Positions 9,695-19,544 of a stretch of DNA of 64,000 nt are shown here, in pieces. Each line of letters opens with the position of its first letter. Position 1 is the first letter of the stretch. Location: the NCBI GenBank assembly GCA_041392475.1, contig JAWKLZ010000001.1, positions 1,922,001 to 1,986,000 of the forward strand, written 5' to 3'. The notes under the pieces are model-generated. The model saw nothing but the letters and a program-made list of their open reading frames with translations, was not told the origin of the DNA and did not search any database. The stretch is from Chitinophagales bacterium. GTDB taxonomy: Bacteria; Bacteroidota; Bacteroidia; Chitinophagales; UBA2359. Made by a program: the position numbers and the translations under genes.

Positions 9695-10125
9695 AACTTT
9701 GAATAAAAAAGCCATTTTTATAAATGGACTGCAAAGTTACGTAATCAGTTATTATCAACCAACGATTTTTTTGAATAGTTCATCAAAAGAAGGAAAATCA
9801 CTATTTTACCGATAAAGTCAGCCAAACAACACTACATTTACACAAGATTTAACTTATTTTGTGCGATATTTCTAAATCTTAGAAAATAAAAATTAATACT
9901 TGGCTTTCAATTTATTGTATTTTTTATAACTCATTGAAGAATAACCTCCTTCAAATAAAAAGTGTTCATTTGAAGCGATAAACCTCAAAATAAATATTTG
10001 CTGTTTTTTTCAACAATATGGATATTCGACCTGTTGTTCGTCTAATAAAGAGATATAACTATGCTAAATAAGCAATCATTCATCAATCCAAAAAATTACT
10101 CAAATTAATGATAAATTTTATACGT
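9695..10125. other. AT-rich intergenic region upstream of the T9SS propeller gene
   Basis: About 430 bases, very AT-rich, presumably holding promoters for the flanking divergent tRNA-Pro and propeller genes. No structured element was recognised. Confidence 0.4.
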
Positions 10126-12885
10126 ATGAAAAGATTTATAATTTCTATTTTTTGCTTACTCGCCGTGGTGGCTAGTGGGTATATGTATATGCAGCAGACA
10201 AATGAGTTGGTACTTGTTGCAAAAACACAATTGACTGATAACAAAGAATCTATCAGCAAAGTTGAGAAAAAAACACAGTCTTTCATTGGTGCTTTTGAGT
10301 ACCTTATGCAGATGAAAGCAAACCCTGAAACAGGACGTATTGATATGGCAGATGTCATCAATGCCCGACAAACTGCTGACAAAGCTGCTGAAAGCAGAAC
10401 AACCAAATCTGCTCAAATTGACTGGCAATTTATGGGTCCCAACAATGTTGGTGGACGTACCCGTGCAATTTTAGCTGACAAAGACAATCCCAAAAGAATG
10501 GTGATTGGTGGTGTATCAGGTGGTATTTTCACCTCCGACAATGGCGGTTTGAGCTGGAATGATCATCCACAAAACACAGAACTTGGTACACTTTCTATTT
10601 CAGCTATTGCCCAAGCACCGAATGGCGATATTTATGTAGGAACTGGCGAAAACTTTGACGGACGTTCTTATGGTGAAGGCAAACTTGGAAATTCAGTGTT
10701 GCCTGGTAATGGTATTTACAAATCTACTGATAGAGGTGTATCTTTCCAACTATTAGAATCAACCCAGCCTACGCTTACAGGGAGCAATCTATATAATGTT
10801 GACTGGGCAGCGATTCAAGACGTTGAAGTTAGTCCTACAAATGCTAATCGTGTTTATGCTTCAACAAGCAGAGGATTGCAAATAAGCCAAGATGGTGGTG
10901 CTACTTGGGCTAAAGCAGAGGGTGTTCCTACTACTTCTGTGGCCTATGATGTAGCAGTAGCATCGGACGGTACTGCACATATTGTAGCAGGTAGCAAATA
11001 CTACAGAGCCAATGATGGTTTAAATTTTGAAGATGGCTTCACAGGTACTACATCTGGGCAATTTGAAATTTCATCAGGAAACAAAGTATTGTCTATGTCA
11101 CCAACTGACAACAATTACTTGTACATTGTTACAGTCACTAGTGGAGGTTGTCTAAGAAAAGTATGGCAAACCAAAAATGGTGGAGATACTTGGATCATCA
11201 TTGGAGAAGGTAGCAGTAATTTCTTTGACCCTATGAGCCAAGGTGCTGGTGAAGGTTGCCAAGGTTGGTATGACCTATGTGTAACCGTTGACCCTGCCAA
11301 CAAAGAGCGTATTATCATGGGAGGTATCACTTTATGGTCTTGGTCCGCTCGTGATAGTTGGAATCAGTTGGACGGTGGCGCACCTCCTTATAGTGTTCAT
11401 GCTGACAAACACACCATTGTCTTCCATCCTACCAATCCAAATATCATGTTTGTCGGTTCAGACGGTGGAGTTGCACGCAGTTTGGATGCTCAAAATGTGT
11501 TCCCTACTTTCTCAGCAATCAACAAAAACTACATTGTCACCCAATTTTACGGTATGGCAGCAGGTAGAGATGGACGTGTAGTAGGTGGCACACAAGATAA
11601 CTCGACTATCTTTGTTACCTTAGACGGTAGTTCTGTACTAGAAGGAGCTTTCATCACAGGTGGTGACGGTGGCTTTTGCGACATTTCCAAAATCAACCCT
11701 TTGGCTATTTTTGCAGAATCACAAAATGGTGCGATTGTACGTACAGGTAGCGCAACTCCTCCATTGAGTGCATTTTTTGACGAAAATGCTGACTGTGCAC
11801 CTACTACACCTGAAGGGGGTTGTAATCCTGATGGTCAATTGGACGGAAATCCACTCTTTATTACCCCTTTCATTTTGTGGGAGGATGGAATAGGCAATCT
11901 CATTGACCCTACCCAAGAAAAATCCTTATTTGTGACAGGTGCATGTGACGGTCGTGTATGGGGAACAGAAGGCGCACTCAATTTTAGTGCTATACCTGAT
12001 TGGAAACAACTCGGAAAATTCGCCGCCTCACGCTGTATCAGTGCTGTGGCAGTATCCAACGACGGCAAAACAGTTTATGCTGGTACAAATGATGGTAGAA
12101 TGATGCGTATAACCAATTTAGATAGAGATGTTCCTACAACGAGAGAATTTGTTGTAACAGGGGCACAAGGTCAGTATATTGCAAGCATTGATGTTGACTT
12201 CAATCCTGCACACATTATAGTGGGTCTTGGAAACTACGGTCAAGACCAAAATATAGTGGAATCCTTCAATGCCAACTCGGTCAATCCGACATTTACCTCT
12301 ATGCAACACAACCTTCCTTTAATGCCTGTGTATAGTGTGGCGATTGATGAGTTCAATCCAAATCGAATCGTTGCAGGTACAGAGCTAGGCGTTTGGTTGT
12401 ATGACGCAGTTTCTAAAACTTGGACAGAGGAGAACGGTATCATGGGCAGAGTACCTGTTCATAGTTTACGTTTTGAGCAAATGGGAAATATTGGTTGTAA
12501 TGTATTGTATGCCGGCACGCATGGTCGTGGAATGTACCGTAGCACTAACTTTACTCTACTAGGTTGTGATACAGAACTGGCTTTCCCTTCCTACGAATTG
12601 CCTACGGTTATTGAAGACCTTAGCGATAGAATTTCTCAAATTGAGTTGTTCCCTAACCCAATGGTAGCACAAAGCACCTTGAAAATCACACTTTTAGAAG
12701 CTACTGATTTGACACTTCGAATATTTGACCTTCAAGGTCGTGTAGTTCGCAATCAGCCTTTGGGAGAATTGGCAGCACGTACACATTCATTTGATATCGA
12801 AAAAGGTAGCTTGGTAGCAGGTACTTACATCGTAATGTTGAATGCAGGTAATAAACAAGTAACCAAAAAATTGTTGGTACAATAA
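10126..12885 (+). CDS. T9SS-exported beta-propeller (sialidase/VPS10-like BNR repeat) protein
   Basis: The chosen start is MKRFIISIFCLLAVVASG, a signal peptide; an in-frame ATG lies six codons upstream. The mature part starts near WQFMGPNNVGGRTRAI and has repeated Asp-box-like blades (SDNGGLSW, TDRGVSF, QDGGATW, NGGDTW), typical of VPS10/BNR propellers. The final ~80 residues (ELFPNPM...DLQGRVV...AGTYIVMLNAGNKQVTKKLLVQ) are a T9SS type A sorting domain, so the protein is secreted or attached at the cell surface. No enzymatic residues can be assigned; it could be a structural or binding protein. Confidence 0.85.
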   Translation: MKRFIISIFCLLAVVASGYMYMQQTNELVLVAKTQLTDNKESISKVEKKTQSFIGAFEYLMQMKANPETGRIDMADVINARQTADKAAESRTTKSAQIDWQFMGPNNVGGRTRAILADKDNPKRMVIGGVSGGIFTSDNGGLSWNDHPQNTELGTLSISAIAQAPNGDIYVGTGENFDGRSYGEGKLGNSVLPGNGIYKSTDRGVSFQLLESTQPTLTGSNLYNVDWAAIQDVEVSPTNANRVYASTSRGLQISQDGGATWAKAEGVPTTSVAYDVAVASDGTAHIVAGSKYYRANDGLNFEDGFTGTTSGQFEISSGNKVLSMSPTDNNYLYIVTVTSGGCLRKVWQTKNGGDTWIIIGEGSSNFFDPMSQGAGEGCQGWYDLCVTVDPANKERIIMGGITLWSWSARDSWNQLDGGAPPYSVHADKHTIVFHPTNPNIMFVGSDGGVARSLDAQNVFPTFSAINKNYIVTQFYGMAAGRDGRVVGGTQDNSTIFVTLDGSSVLEGAFITGGDGGFCDISKINPLAIFAESQNGAIVRTGSATPPLSAFFDENADCAPTTPEGGCNPDGQLDGNPLFITPFILWEDGIGNLIDPTQEKSLFVTGACDGRVWGTEGALNFSAIPDWKQLGKFAASRCISAVAVSNDGKTVYAGTNDGRMMRITNLDRDVPTTREFVVTGAQGQYIASIDVDFNPAHIIVGLGNYGQDQNIVESFNANSVNPTFTSMQHNLPLMPVYSVAIDEFNPNRIVAGTELGVWLYDAVSKTWTEENGIMGRVPVHSLRFEQMGNIGCNVLYAGTHGRGMYRSTNFTLLGCDTELAFPSYELPTVIEDLSDRISQIELFPNPMVAQSTLKITLLEATDLTLRIFDLQGRVVRNQPLGELAARTHSFDIEKGSLVAGTYIVMLNAGNKQVTKKLLVQ

Positions 12886-12938
12886 GTTTTTTACGACTGA
12901 CGGTGGACGACTGACGAAATATGGTTAGCGTTGACAAT

Positions 12939-12981
12939 CAAAAAAAGGGCTTGAATCCAATGGATTCAAGCCCTTTTTTTG
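12939..12981 (+). terminator. Intrinsic terminator after the propeller gene
   Basis: Perfect 13-bp inverted repeat GGGCTTGAATCCA / TGGATTCAAGCCC (12947-12973) with A-run before and T-run after; it can work on both strands. Confidence 0.92.
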
Positions 12982-13138
12982 ATTGCTTAGCGCACTGTAA
13001 CAAAAGCTATTTGACACTCAAAAGGGCATAGCCCAGGCACTATTTAGACTTATTGCTACAAAGAGAGTCGCAGTGATGCTGCTCAAAATATTAAGAAATT
13101 TCTGTTCTACAGTATTTAGAATCTACATTGCCCAAAAC

Positions 13139-13720
13139 TCACTTAGAAAACAACTCCTTTTCCACCAACTCACAAACAATGTGTCCAACCAAAATATGTA
13201 CCTCCTGAATACGAGGCGTATCTATTGAAGGAACATTCACCAAATAATCAGTCAGACCCATTTCCTTCAATTTTCCACCCGTTTGCCCCGTCAAAGCCAC
13301 ATTGATAAGTCCTTGTTTTTTAGCCTGCTCCATCGCCTTAATGACATTTGGAGAATTTCCCGAAGTAGAAAGACTGACCAAAATATCACCTTTACTCCCA
13401 AAACCTTCAATAAGTCTCGCATACACTTGATCAAAACCATAATCATTCGCTACTGCCGTAAGGTAAGAAGTATTCACATGCAACGCCTCTGCAAAAAGAG
13501 GAGGACGGTCAAAATAAAACCTACCCGATAATTCTGCTGCAATGTGTTGAGCATCCGCCGCACTTCCACCATTGCCGCAAAACCAAATTTTGTTATCCCT
13601 GCGAAATGCTTGAATTATCTGTTCACTAATTGCAGCAATAGTTTGCAGCAAAAACTCATCCTCCAGCACCTTTTTTTTCACTTCAATTGAAGCTGCAATA
13701 ACAGATTTTATTTTATTCAT
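13139..13720 (-). CDS. gmhA: D-sedoheptulose-7-phosphate isomerase (SIS domain)
   Basis: 193 residues with a SIS fold. CGNGGSAADAQHIAAEL near residue 50 and SLSTSGNSPNV near 115 are the phosphosugar-binding loops, and a C-terminal QEVHILVGHIVCELVE helix carries the Glu/His typical of GmhA. It converts sedoheptulose-7-phosphate to D-glycero-D-manno-heptose-7-phosphate for heptose in lipopolysaccharide or surface glycans. It starts 22 bases downstream of the glycosyltransferase gene, forming the end of a minus-strand run. Confidence 0.9.
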   Translation of the reverse strand: MNKIKSVIAASIEVKKKVLEDEFLLQTIAAISEQIIQAFRRDNKIWFCGNGGSAADAQHIAAELSGRFYFDRPPLFAEALHVNTSYLTAVANDYGFDQVYARLIEGFGSKGDILVSLSTSGNSPNVIKAMEQAKKQGLINVALTGQTGGKLKEMGLTDYLVNVPSIDTPRIQEVHILVGHIVCELVEKELFSK

Positions 13721-13742
13721 AAAAATACGTATAACCCAATAA

Positions 13743-14711
13743 TTATTCTCTTTCGTCTTTTGTCTTTCGTCTTTTGTCTAAAATAGTATCTTCCACCTGA
13801 TACACATTCCTATCCGAAGCAGAGCGTCCAATCATTTCACCCAAAAAACCAGTCATAAACAATTGCATACCTACAATCAACATAATCAGACCATAAAAAA
13901 ACAAAGGCCTCTCGGTCATTTTGTATTGATCGAAACCCAATCGAGCAATCGCCAAATAAGTAATGATGCTAAAACCAATTAGGGTAATCACCGTACCCCA
14001 CAATCCAAAAAAGTGCATCGGACGTTTACCAAAACGAGACATAAACACAATTGTCATCAAATCCAAAAACCCATTCACAAACCGCTCCAAACCAAACTTT
14101 GTAGTGCCATATTTACGTGCTTGATGTTTCACCACTTTCTCACCGATGTGGTTAAATCCCGCTGATTTTGCAATCACAGGAATGTAGCGGTGCATTTCGC
14201 CATACACTTCGATGCTTTTGACCACTGTATTGCGGTAGGCCTTCAAACCACAATTCATATCGTGCAATTTCACACCTGTTACCCATCGAGTTACGGCATT
14301 ATAAATTTTGGTAGGAATCGTTTTAGAAATCGGGTCGTGTCGTTCTTTTTTCCAACCCGAAACGAGGTCAAAACCATCTTCCACAATCATTTTGCGGAGT
14401 TCAGGAATTTCATCAGGACTGTCTTGCAAATCTGCATCCATTGTAACCACAACTTCACCTTTCGCCAGCGAAAAACCTTCATTGAGGGCAGCCGATTTAC
14501 CATAATTTCGCCGAAACTTGATGCCTTTCACCTCCTCCAATTCTGCACCCAGTTGTTGAATCACGTGCCAAGATTTATCTGTACTTCCATCATCGACCAA
14601 TATGATTTCATAACTAAATTGATACGCTTTCATTACCTTTTGAATCCATGCGACCAATTCAGGAAGGGATTCTTCTTCATTCAAAAGAGGTATAACAACA
14701 GATATGTCCAT
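13743..14711 (-). CDS. Family 2 glycosyltransferase, GtrB/dolichol-phosphate mannosyltransferase-like, membrane-anchored
   Basis: 322 residues. The N-terminal GT-A domain has VVIPLLNEEESLPEL, LVDDGSTD and the DADLQD metal-binding motif. Two hydrophobic segments follow in the last third (near FGLWGTVITLIGF and FFYGLIMLIVGMQLF), as in undecaprenyl-phosphate glycosyltransferases. It probably transfers a sugar from a nucleotide donor to a polyprenyl phosphate. The C-terminus is charged (KRRKTKDERE). Confidence 0.88.
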   Translation of the reverse strand: MDISVVIPLLNEEESLPELVAWIQKVMKAYQFSYEIILVDDGSTDKSWHVIQQLGAELEEVKGIKFRRNYGKSAALNEGFSLAKGEVVVTMDADLQDSPDEIPELRKMIVEDGFDLVSGWKKERHDPISKTIPTKIYNAVTRWVTGVKLHDMNCGLKAYRNTVVKSIEVYGEMHRYIPVIAKSAGFNHIGEKVVKHQARKYGTTKFGLERFVNGFLDLMTIVFMSRFGKRPMHFFGLWGTVITLIGFSIITYLAIARLGFDQYKMTERPLFFYGLIMLIVGMQLFMTGFLGEMIGRSASDRNVYQVEDTILDKRRKTKDERE

Positions 14712-14823
14712 AGAATTAAATTAGTGATTAGTTACTCGTGATTAGTAATTGTTCACTTTTTATAAATTTAACAAAGCATTTAAAAATTCAGTCTGAGAAT
14801 ATGTGAAAGTAATTCATTTAAAA

Positions 14824-15378
14824 TCATCTTTTACCGAACAGCCTCGCATACATCAATCCAACTGCAATCGAAGCAGCCATCAAAAAACCAAACACCAAGC
14901 TCAATACATAAGTTTGCATCGCCTTGAAGATACCATAACTATAATCGCCATTCTCCAATATTTGCAGTTCCTTCTCCACAAGCTCAGGTGATTGATTCGC
15001 CAATTCCATTTGTCGTTTGGCTTCTCCAATGAACCATTCCTTCGTGATTTGTTCCATATTGAAGTCCAAAAAATTGTACACTATATAATGTACCAGCATC
15101 ACCAACATCATGCTAACCACAAAAACGGTAAATATAGGCCGAACAAGTTCTCGAAACAACAACTCTTCCTCACCAAATTGACGTTTCGCACTACCCCCCG
15201 CCCCTATCATCACCACCAACAATATAGCAAACGCCAATAAGCCCATTCTCCTAAATAGCAAATCGGGTGCGAAAAAAAACAAACCCAAATAGGCCACAAT
15301 CATCGCCAAGCCAGCTATCAAACCATACCTAAATCCAATATTGGTTTTCTGCATTTTATATAAAATTTTGAAAATCAA
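14824..15378 (-). CDS. DUF4199-like four-helix membrane protein
   Basis: 184 residues with four hydrophobic segments (near 15-35, 40-60, 75-105 and 150-180). This size and layout matches DUF4199 proteins, which in Bacteroidota often sit beside GT2 glycosyltransferase genes, as here. The function is unknown. The ATG at 15360 (MQKTNIGFRYG) is a plausible alternative start. Confidence 0.7.
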   Translation of the reverse strand: MIFKILYKMQKTNIGFRYGLIAGLAMIVAYLGLFFFAPDLLFRRMGLLAFAILLVVMIGAGGSAKRQFGEEELLFRELVRPIFTVFVVSMMLVMLVHYIVYNFLDFNMEQITKEWFIGEAKRQMELANQSPELVEKELQILENGDYSYGIFKAMQTYVLSLVFGFLMAASIAVGLMYARLFGKR

Positions 15379-15410
15379 ATATTTTTCATTTTGATTTTGA
15401 TTTTCATTTC

Positions 15411-16145
15411 CTATACATCTTCCTGCAATTGCCTCAAATACAACTGAATCGTGTTTTCTAAGCCGAAATAAAGTGCATCACTAATCAGTGCATGACCAAT
15501 CGAAACTTCCAATAAACCATTCATACTTTGCCTCAAATACCGAAGATTGTCCAAATTCAAATCATGCCCCGCATTGATACCCAAACCCAATTCTACTGCA
15601 TAATCTGCTGCCGCTAAATAAGGCGCAATTGCTTCTACACGGTCTTCATGATAGCGTTCAGCATAAGGTCCTGTATAAAATTCGACTCTATCCGCTCCTA
15701 CTTTTGAAGCTCCTTCCATGATGTGTTTGTGAGGTTCAGCAAAAAGCGATACCCGAATACCATCACCCTGCAAAGATGCAATTATTTTTTTCAAAAAATT
15801 GTGGTGCTTAACCGTATCCCAACCTGCATTTGAAGTAATCGCTCCAGGAGGATCAGGCACAAGCGTACATTGCTCAGGCTTGATTTCCTTCACCAATTGC
15901 ATAAAACGTTCATTTGGATACCCCTCAATGTTGAACTCCGTTGTCACCAAAGGCTTCAAGTCATACACATCTTGGTATTTGATGTGTCGTTCATCAGGGC
16001 GGGGGTGTACGGTAATTCCCTCCGCACCAAATCGTTCGCAATCCTGAGCGACTTGTAGTAAGTTGGGCATATTTCCACCTCTTGCATTTCGCAGCCAAGC
16101 CACTTTGTTGATATTTACGCTCAATCGAGCTTTTGTAACTGTCAT
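15411..16145 (-). CDS. pdxJ: Pyridoxine 5'-phosphate synthase
   Basis: The frame is open further upstream, but PdxJ homology begins near RLSVNINKVAWLRNARG, so I take the ATG at 16145 (MTVTKARLSV; 244 aa, the usual family length). Hallmarks are ITVHPRPDERHI, PDPPGA and GADRVEFYTGPYA. It condenses 3-amino-2-oxopropyl phosphate with deoxyxylulose 5-phosphate in vitamin B6 biosynthesis. It is the first gene of the minus-strand run with the DUF4199-like, GT2 and gmhA genes. Confidence 0.95.
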   Translation of the reverse strand: MTVTKARLSVNINKVAWLRNARGGNMPNLLQVAQDCERFGAEGITVHPRPDERHIKYQDVYDLKPLVTTEFNIEGYPNERFMQLVKEIKPEQCTLVPDPPGAITSNAGWDTVKHHNFLKKIIASLQGDGIRVSLFAEPHKHIMEGASKVGADRVEFYTGPYAERYHEDRVEAIAPYLAAADYAVELGLGINAGHDLNLDNLRYLRQSMNGLLEVSIGHALISDALYFGLENTIQLYLRQLQEDV

Positions 16146-16361
16146 AATTTTCACATTGACACCACCTTGTAGATGGCAGTAAATAAAAAACACCACTTTG
16201 CAGATGGTGAAAAATAATGCGGCAAAAATAATCCATTTCTGGACTATCAAAAGCAACCAATTTTCGCTTTTTCAGTAGTCCAATTATTATTTCAATTAAA
16301 AGAAACAACTACGATAAATCATCGATATAAGTTGTTTTGCAATGATTGTGGAAGGCTTGTT

Positions 16362-16568
16362 TTATTTTTTAGGAGAAAAATAACATTCAACGTAAGTGGA
16401 AATATCCTTTTGAATCCACTTCAAATAAGGTGAGCTTCCTTCAAAAGTCAAACAACTTTTGTAGTCTTCATTGAGTTTGGACTTTGAATGAAAGACATAA
16501 GAAGTAAATTTTTGGTTATTAGCAAATTGCATTTTCAATTCAATTTTACTTAACTCTTTTACTGTCAA
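16362..16568 (-). CDS. Small hypothetical protein
   Basis: 68 codons (MTVKELSKIELKMQF...ECYFSPKK), charged, with no recognised domain and no clear operon partner. The next genes are on the same strand but over 200 bases away. It may be the degraded end of a larger gene or chance coding. Confidence 0.3.
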   Translation of the reverse strand: MTVKELSKIELKMQFANNQKFTSYVFHSKSKLNEDYKSCLTFEGSSPYLKWIQKDISTYVECYFSPKK

Positions 16569-16778
16569 TAATTTAAAACTTTTTATCTTATGTCTTTAAT
16601 CTTTCGTCCAAATTCTAAATTGAGTAGCCTATGTTCATTCATGGGTTTTCTGTCATTTTTATATTGACTTTCCACATTTTTCGATATTCTTCATTTATAA
16701 TTTTTTGTATATCCTTTTTTGTTTTTTTACATTTAATTTGCAGCTCTATCTTGAATGCAAGAAGTAATTTTCAGAAAC

Positions 16779-17591
16779 TTATTTCTCTAAAGTTTTCATT
16801 GCTTCAAAAACCAGCTCTGCCACAACTTTCGCTCCTTCTGGTTGAAAATGCGTATTATCAGATTGTCCATCAGGATAGGCTTCATATACTCCAGATGGTA
16901 AGTTCATGAAATAGTTATTGGTTACATAATCCATACCGACCTCGCTGAATGTATCCATAGATAATTGATTTAAATCAATAAAATAAACATCCATTTCTTT
17001 TGCTACTTCTAATGCTGCATTAGGATATTGACCATGCACATTTGATAGATGATTGTCTTCCCATGGATAATTTCTACAGACAGGAGTAAGAATAATTGGT
17101 ACACCTCCCTTTTCTCTAGTTTGGGACGTAAACAATCTTATAAACTCTTTGTATCCTTCAATATCAACATACCGCTCTGGTTTGTTTTCTGCGGCATCAT
17201 TATGCCCAAATTGCATCATTACAACATCCCCTTTTTTGAGACTGTCGTAAACGGATCTCCATCTTCCTTCCTGAAAAAAAGTCCGTGTACTTCTTCCTCC
17301 TCTTGCACGGTCATCAATGATAACACTATCCGCATCAAAAATATTTTTGAAGTCAGCTAAATCCACTCCAGTGAATTGTTCTTGAAAAACCTGTCCCCAA
17401 CCTGTCACAGGAAATCTTGTTTTGTAATAGTCTTTACCTTCATCGTAATTATCTGCATAATTAGCCACTGTTGAATCTCCAATTAGGTAAATAACTACGG
17501 TTTTTTGCTGTGTCAAGGTAAAACTATAAAGAAATAAAATCAATACAAAAACATATTGATGAGCGGAGATCATGTTAACATTAATTTTCAT
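16779..17591 (-). CDS. SGNH hydrolase, rhamnogalacturonan acetylesterase-like, exported
   Basis: 270 residues with an N-terminal hydrophobic leader (MISAHQYVFVLILFLYSFTL). SGNH blocks are IYLIGDSTVANY (catalytic Ser), RGGRSTRTF (Gly), FGHNDA (Asn) and DNTHFQPEGA (Asp-x-x-His). This set matches rhamnogalacturonan acetylesterases, which deacetylate pectic backbones. Export and the nearby glycosidases suggest plant or algal polysaccharide use. Confidence 0.88.
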   Translation of the reverse strand: MKINVNMISAHQYVFVLILFLYSFTLTQQKTVVIYLIGDSTVANYADNYDEGKDYYKTRFPVTGWGQVFQEQFTGVDLADFKNIFDADSVIIDDRARGGRSTRTFFQEGRWRSVYDSLKKGDVVMMQFGHNDAAENKPERYVDIEGYKEFIRLFTSQTREKGGVPIILTPVCRNYPWEDNHLSNVHGQYPNAALEVAKEMDVYFIDLNQLSMDTFSEVGMDYVTNNYFMNLPSGVYEAYPDGQSDNTHFQPEGAKVVAELVFEAMKTLEK

Positions 17592-17873
17592 TTTTCCTAT
17601 ATTTGCTTTCTAATTTTTGTTTACAACTTACCCTCCAAATATAAGCCATTCTCCAATAAAATCCTAAACAACACTATCCCCAAAAGTTGAAGCCATCACA
17701 AATTCCAATCAATTTCTTTCCGCCAAAAGTTGAGTTGATTCCCTCTTGAAGTAAATTTTATACAATTTTTTGTCAGAAAGACGTTTGATTTTCCAAGTTC
17801 CTTCTATCTTACCGCAACTTTTGAAGGAAATTACTTCAAAGGCTTTTCTGGAATAAAAAACGTACTACAAAAA

Positions 17874-19046
17874 ATGAAATCATCTATTCCTTATTTATCT
17901 TTTTTACTATTCATCTGCTTATTAAGTAGTTGCCAATCAAAATCACCTAGTTCTTCAACAAACGATACTGCTCAAACGGCCGTACAAGAAAACACAAAAG
18001 AAAATTCAGTGTCGCTCGATGTCAAACTCGGTCAAATGCTTATCATGGGTTTTCGTGGTCTAACCGTATCTGATGATGCTCCCATAGTACAAGCTATCAA
18101 GTATTTACATTTAGGCGGTGTCGTACTATTTGACCTTCACGTTCCAACCCGCCAAACCGAACCTTTGCGGAATATAGAATCGCCTATTCAGGTCAAAAAA
18201 CTGATTGAAGATTTGCAGTCTTATGCTGAAATACCGCTATTGGTAACGGTTGACCAAGAAGGAGGTATCATCCGCCGATTGAAGGAAAAAGACGGTTTTC
18301 CGAAAACAGTTTCACATCAATATTTGGGAGAGTTAAACAATACAGATAGCACTTTCTATCATACTACTATCTTGGCTTCTGCCCTTCAAAAACTGGGTTT
18401 CAATATGAACCTTGCGCCTGTGGTAGATGTGAACGTAAATCCTGACAATCCGATTATTGGTAAATTGGAGCGTAGCTTTTCGAGCGACCCTGCCGAAGTG
18501 TTCAAACACGCTTATTACTACATCAATGCCCACCACAAACAAAAGGTACTCACTTGTTTGAAGCATTTTCCTGGACATGGTAGCTCGACAGCCGATTCTC
18601 ATCTGGGACTGGTGGATGTGACCAATACTTGGAACGCTGAAGAAGCGATACCTTATCAAAATTTGATCAATGCAAAATTGGTAGATGCGATTATGACCGC
18701 ACATGTTTTCAATACACACTTGGATAGTCTGTATCCTGCAACACTATCTAAAAAAGTGATTACCGATGGATTGCGAAAAGGAATGAACTACGATGGAGTA
18801 ATTATTTCGGACGATATGAATATGGGAGCAATTACACAACACTATGGTTTTGAAAAAGGTATAGAACTCGCTATAAATGCAGGCGTGGATATTTTGTGTT
18901 TTGGAAACAACAGCGAAGTATATGACCCAAATTTGCCGCAAAAAGCTTTTGATGCACTCAAAAAGTTGGTGCAGGAAGGCAAAATACCAGAACAAAGAAT
19001 CGATGAATCTTACCAAAGAATCATGGCGTTGAAGGGTAAGCTTTGA
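17874..19046 (+). CDS. Beta-N-acetylhexosaminidase, GH3 family, lipoprotein
   Basis: 390 residues. A lipoprotein signal LLSSC is followed by a Ser/Thr-rich linker and a GH3 barrel. KHFPGHGSSTADSH is the family loop that supplies the catalytic His-Asp pair, and ISDDMNMGAI carries the nucleophile Asp. It should cleave terminal N-acetylhexosamine, for example in peptidoglycan turnover (NagZ-like), from a membrane-anchored position. Confidence 0.9.
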   Translation: MKSSIPYLSFLLFICLLSSCQSKSPSSSTNDTAQTAVQENTKENSVSLDVKLGQMLIMGFRGLTVSDDAPIVQAIKYLHLGGVVLFDLHVPTRQTEPLRNIESPIQVKKLIEDLQSYAEIPLLVTVDQEGGIIRRLKEKDGFPKTVSHQYLGELNNTDSTFYHTTILASALQKLGFNMNLAPVVDVNVNPDNPIIGKLERSFSSDPAEVFKHAYYYINAHHKQKVLTCLKHFPGHGSSTADSHLGLVDVTNTWNAEEAIPYQNLINAKLVDAIMTAHVFNTHLDSLYPATLSKKVITDGLRKGMNYDGVIISDDMNMGAITQHYGFEKGIELAINAGVDILCFGNNSEVYDPNLPQKAFDALKKLVQEGKIPEQRIDESYQRIMALKGKL

Positions 19047-19380
19047 AGAACAGGGAAGAAGATATAGTAGCATCAGAAGCCCCTTCTTGAATATTAGTCA
19101 TAATCAAATAATGATTGAATACTTAAATTTGATTTGTAGTATGATAATGTTTTCAGGATTAAATGTCCTTCAAAAATATTATTATGTTCATCAAATTCAG
19201 GGTATTCATAGCCAATCACTTTACCTAAAATTAGATGGCCAACCTTATTGTACTATTCTTAATCGTTTGCAAGAATCCATATTGCATTTGGTGAGCTATT
19301 TTTGAATCGTTTACAAATAAATTCTATTTATTTTCCAAGATGTTTAATACAATCGTACAATTTTCTCTTGACTTTAGATA

Positions 19381-19440
19381 CCATTGAAACTGCTTATGTT
19401 TAGGTTGTATTTTAAACATAAGCAGTTTCAGTGGCTTTTT
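19381..19440. terminator. Long inverted repeat, probable terminator
   Basis: Arms CCATTGAAACTGCTTATGTT (19381-19400) and a near-perfect complementary arm ending AGCAGTTTCAGTGG (19434), followed by GCTTTTTATT. It lies in the 500-base gap between the GH3 gene and the convergent channel gene. A 72-codon frame at 19087-19305 in the same gap has no support. Confidence 0.75.
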
Positions 19441-19544
19441 ATTGTCACAGCAAAACATTATAATTAGGATTATTACAAGGCAAAACTTCAAAAATCGGAA
19501 GATTAAGCAGGGTACGTGTTGATTGGAAGATAGAAACAAAGAAA

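Noticed and set aside
19087..19305. 72-codon forward frame after the GH3 gene
   Set aside because: AT-rich, with no recognised family and no conserved-looking features; more likely noncoding DNA before the inverted repeat.
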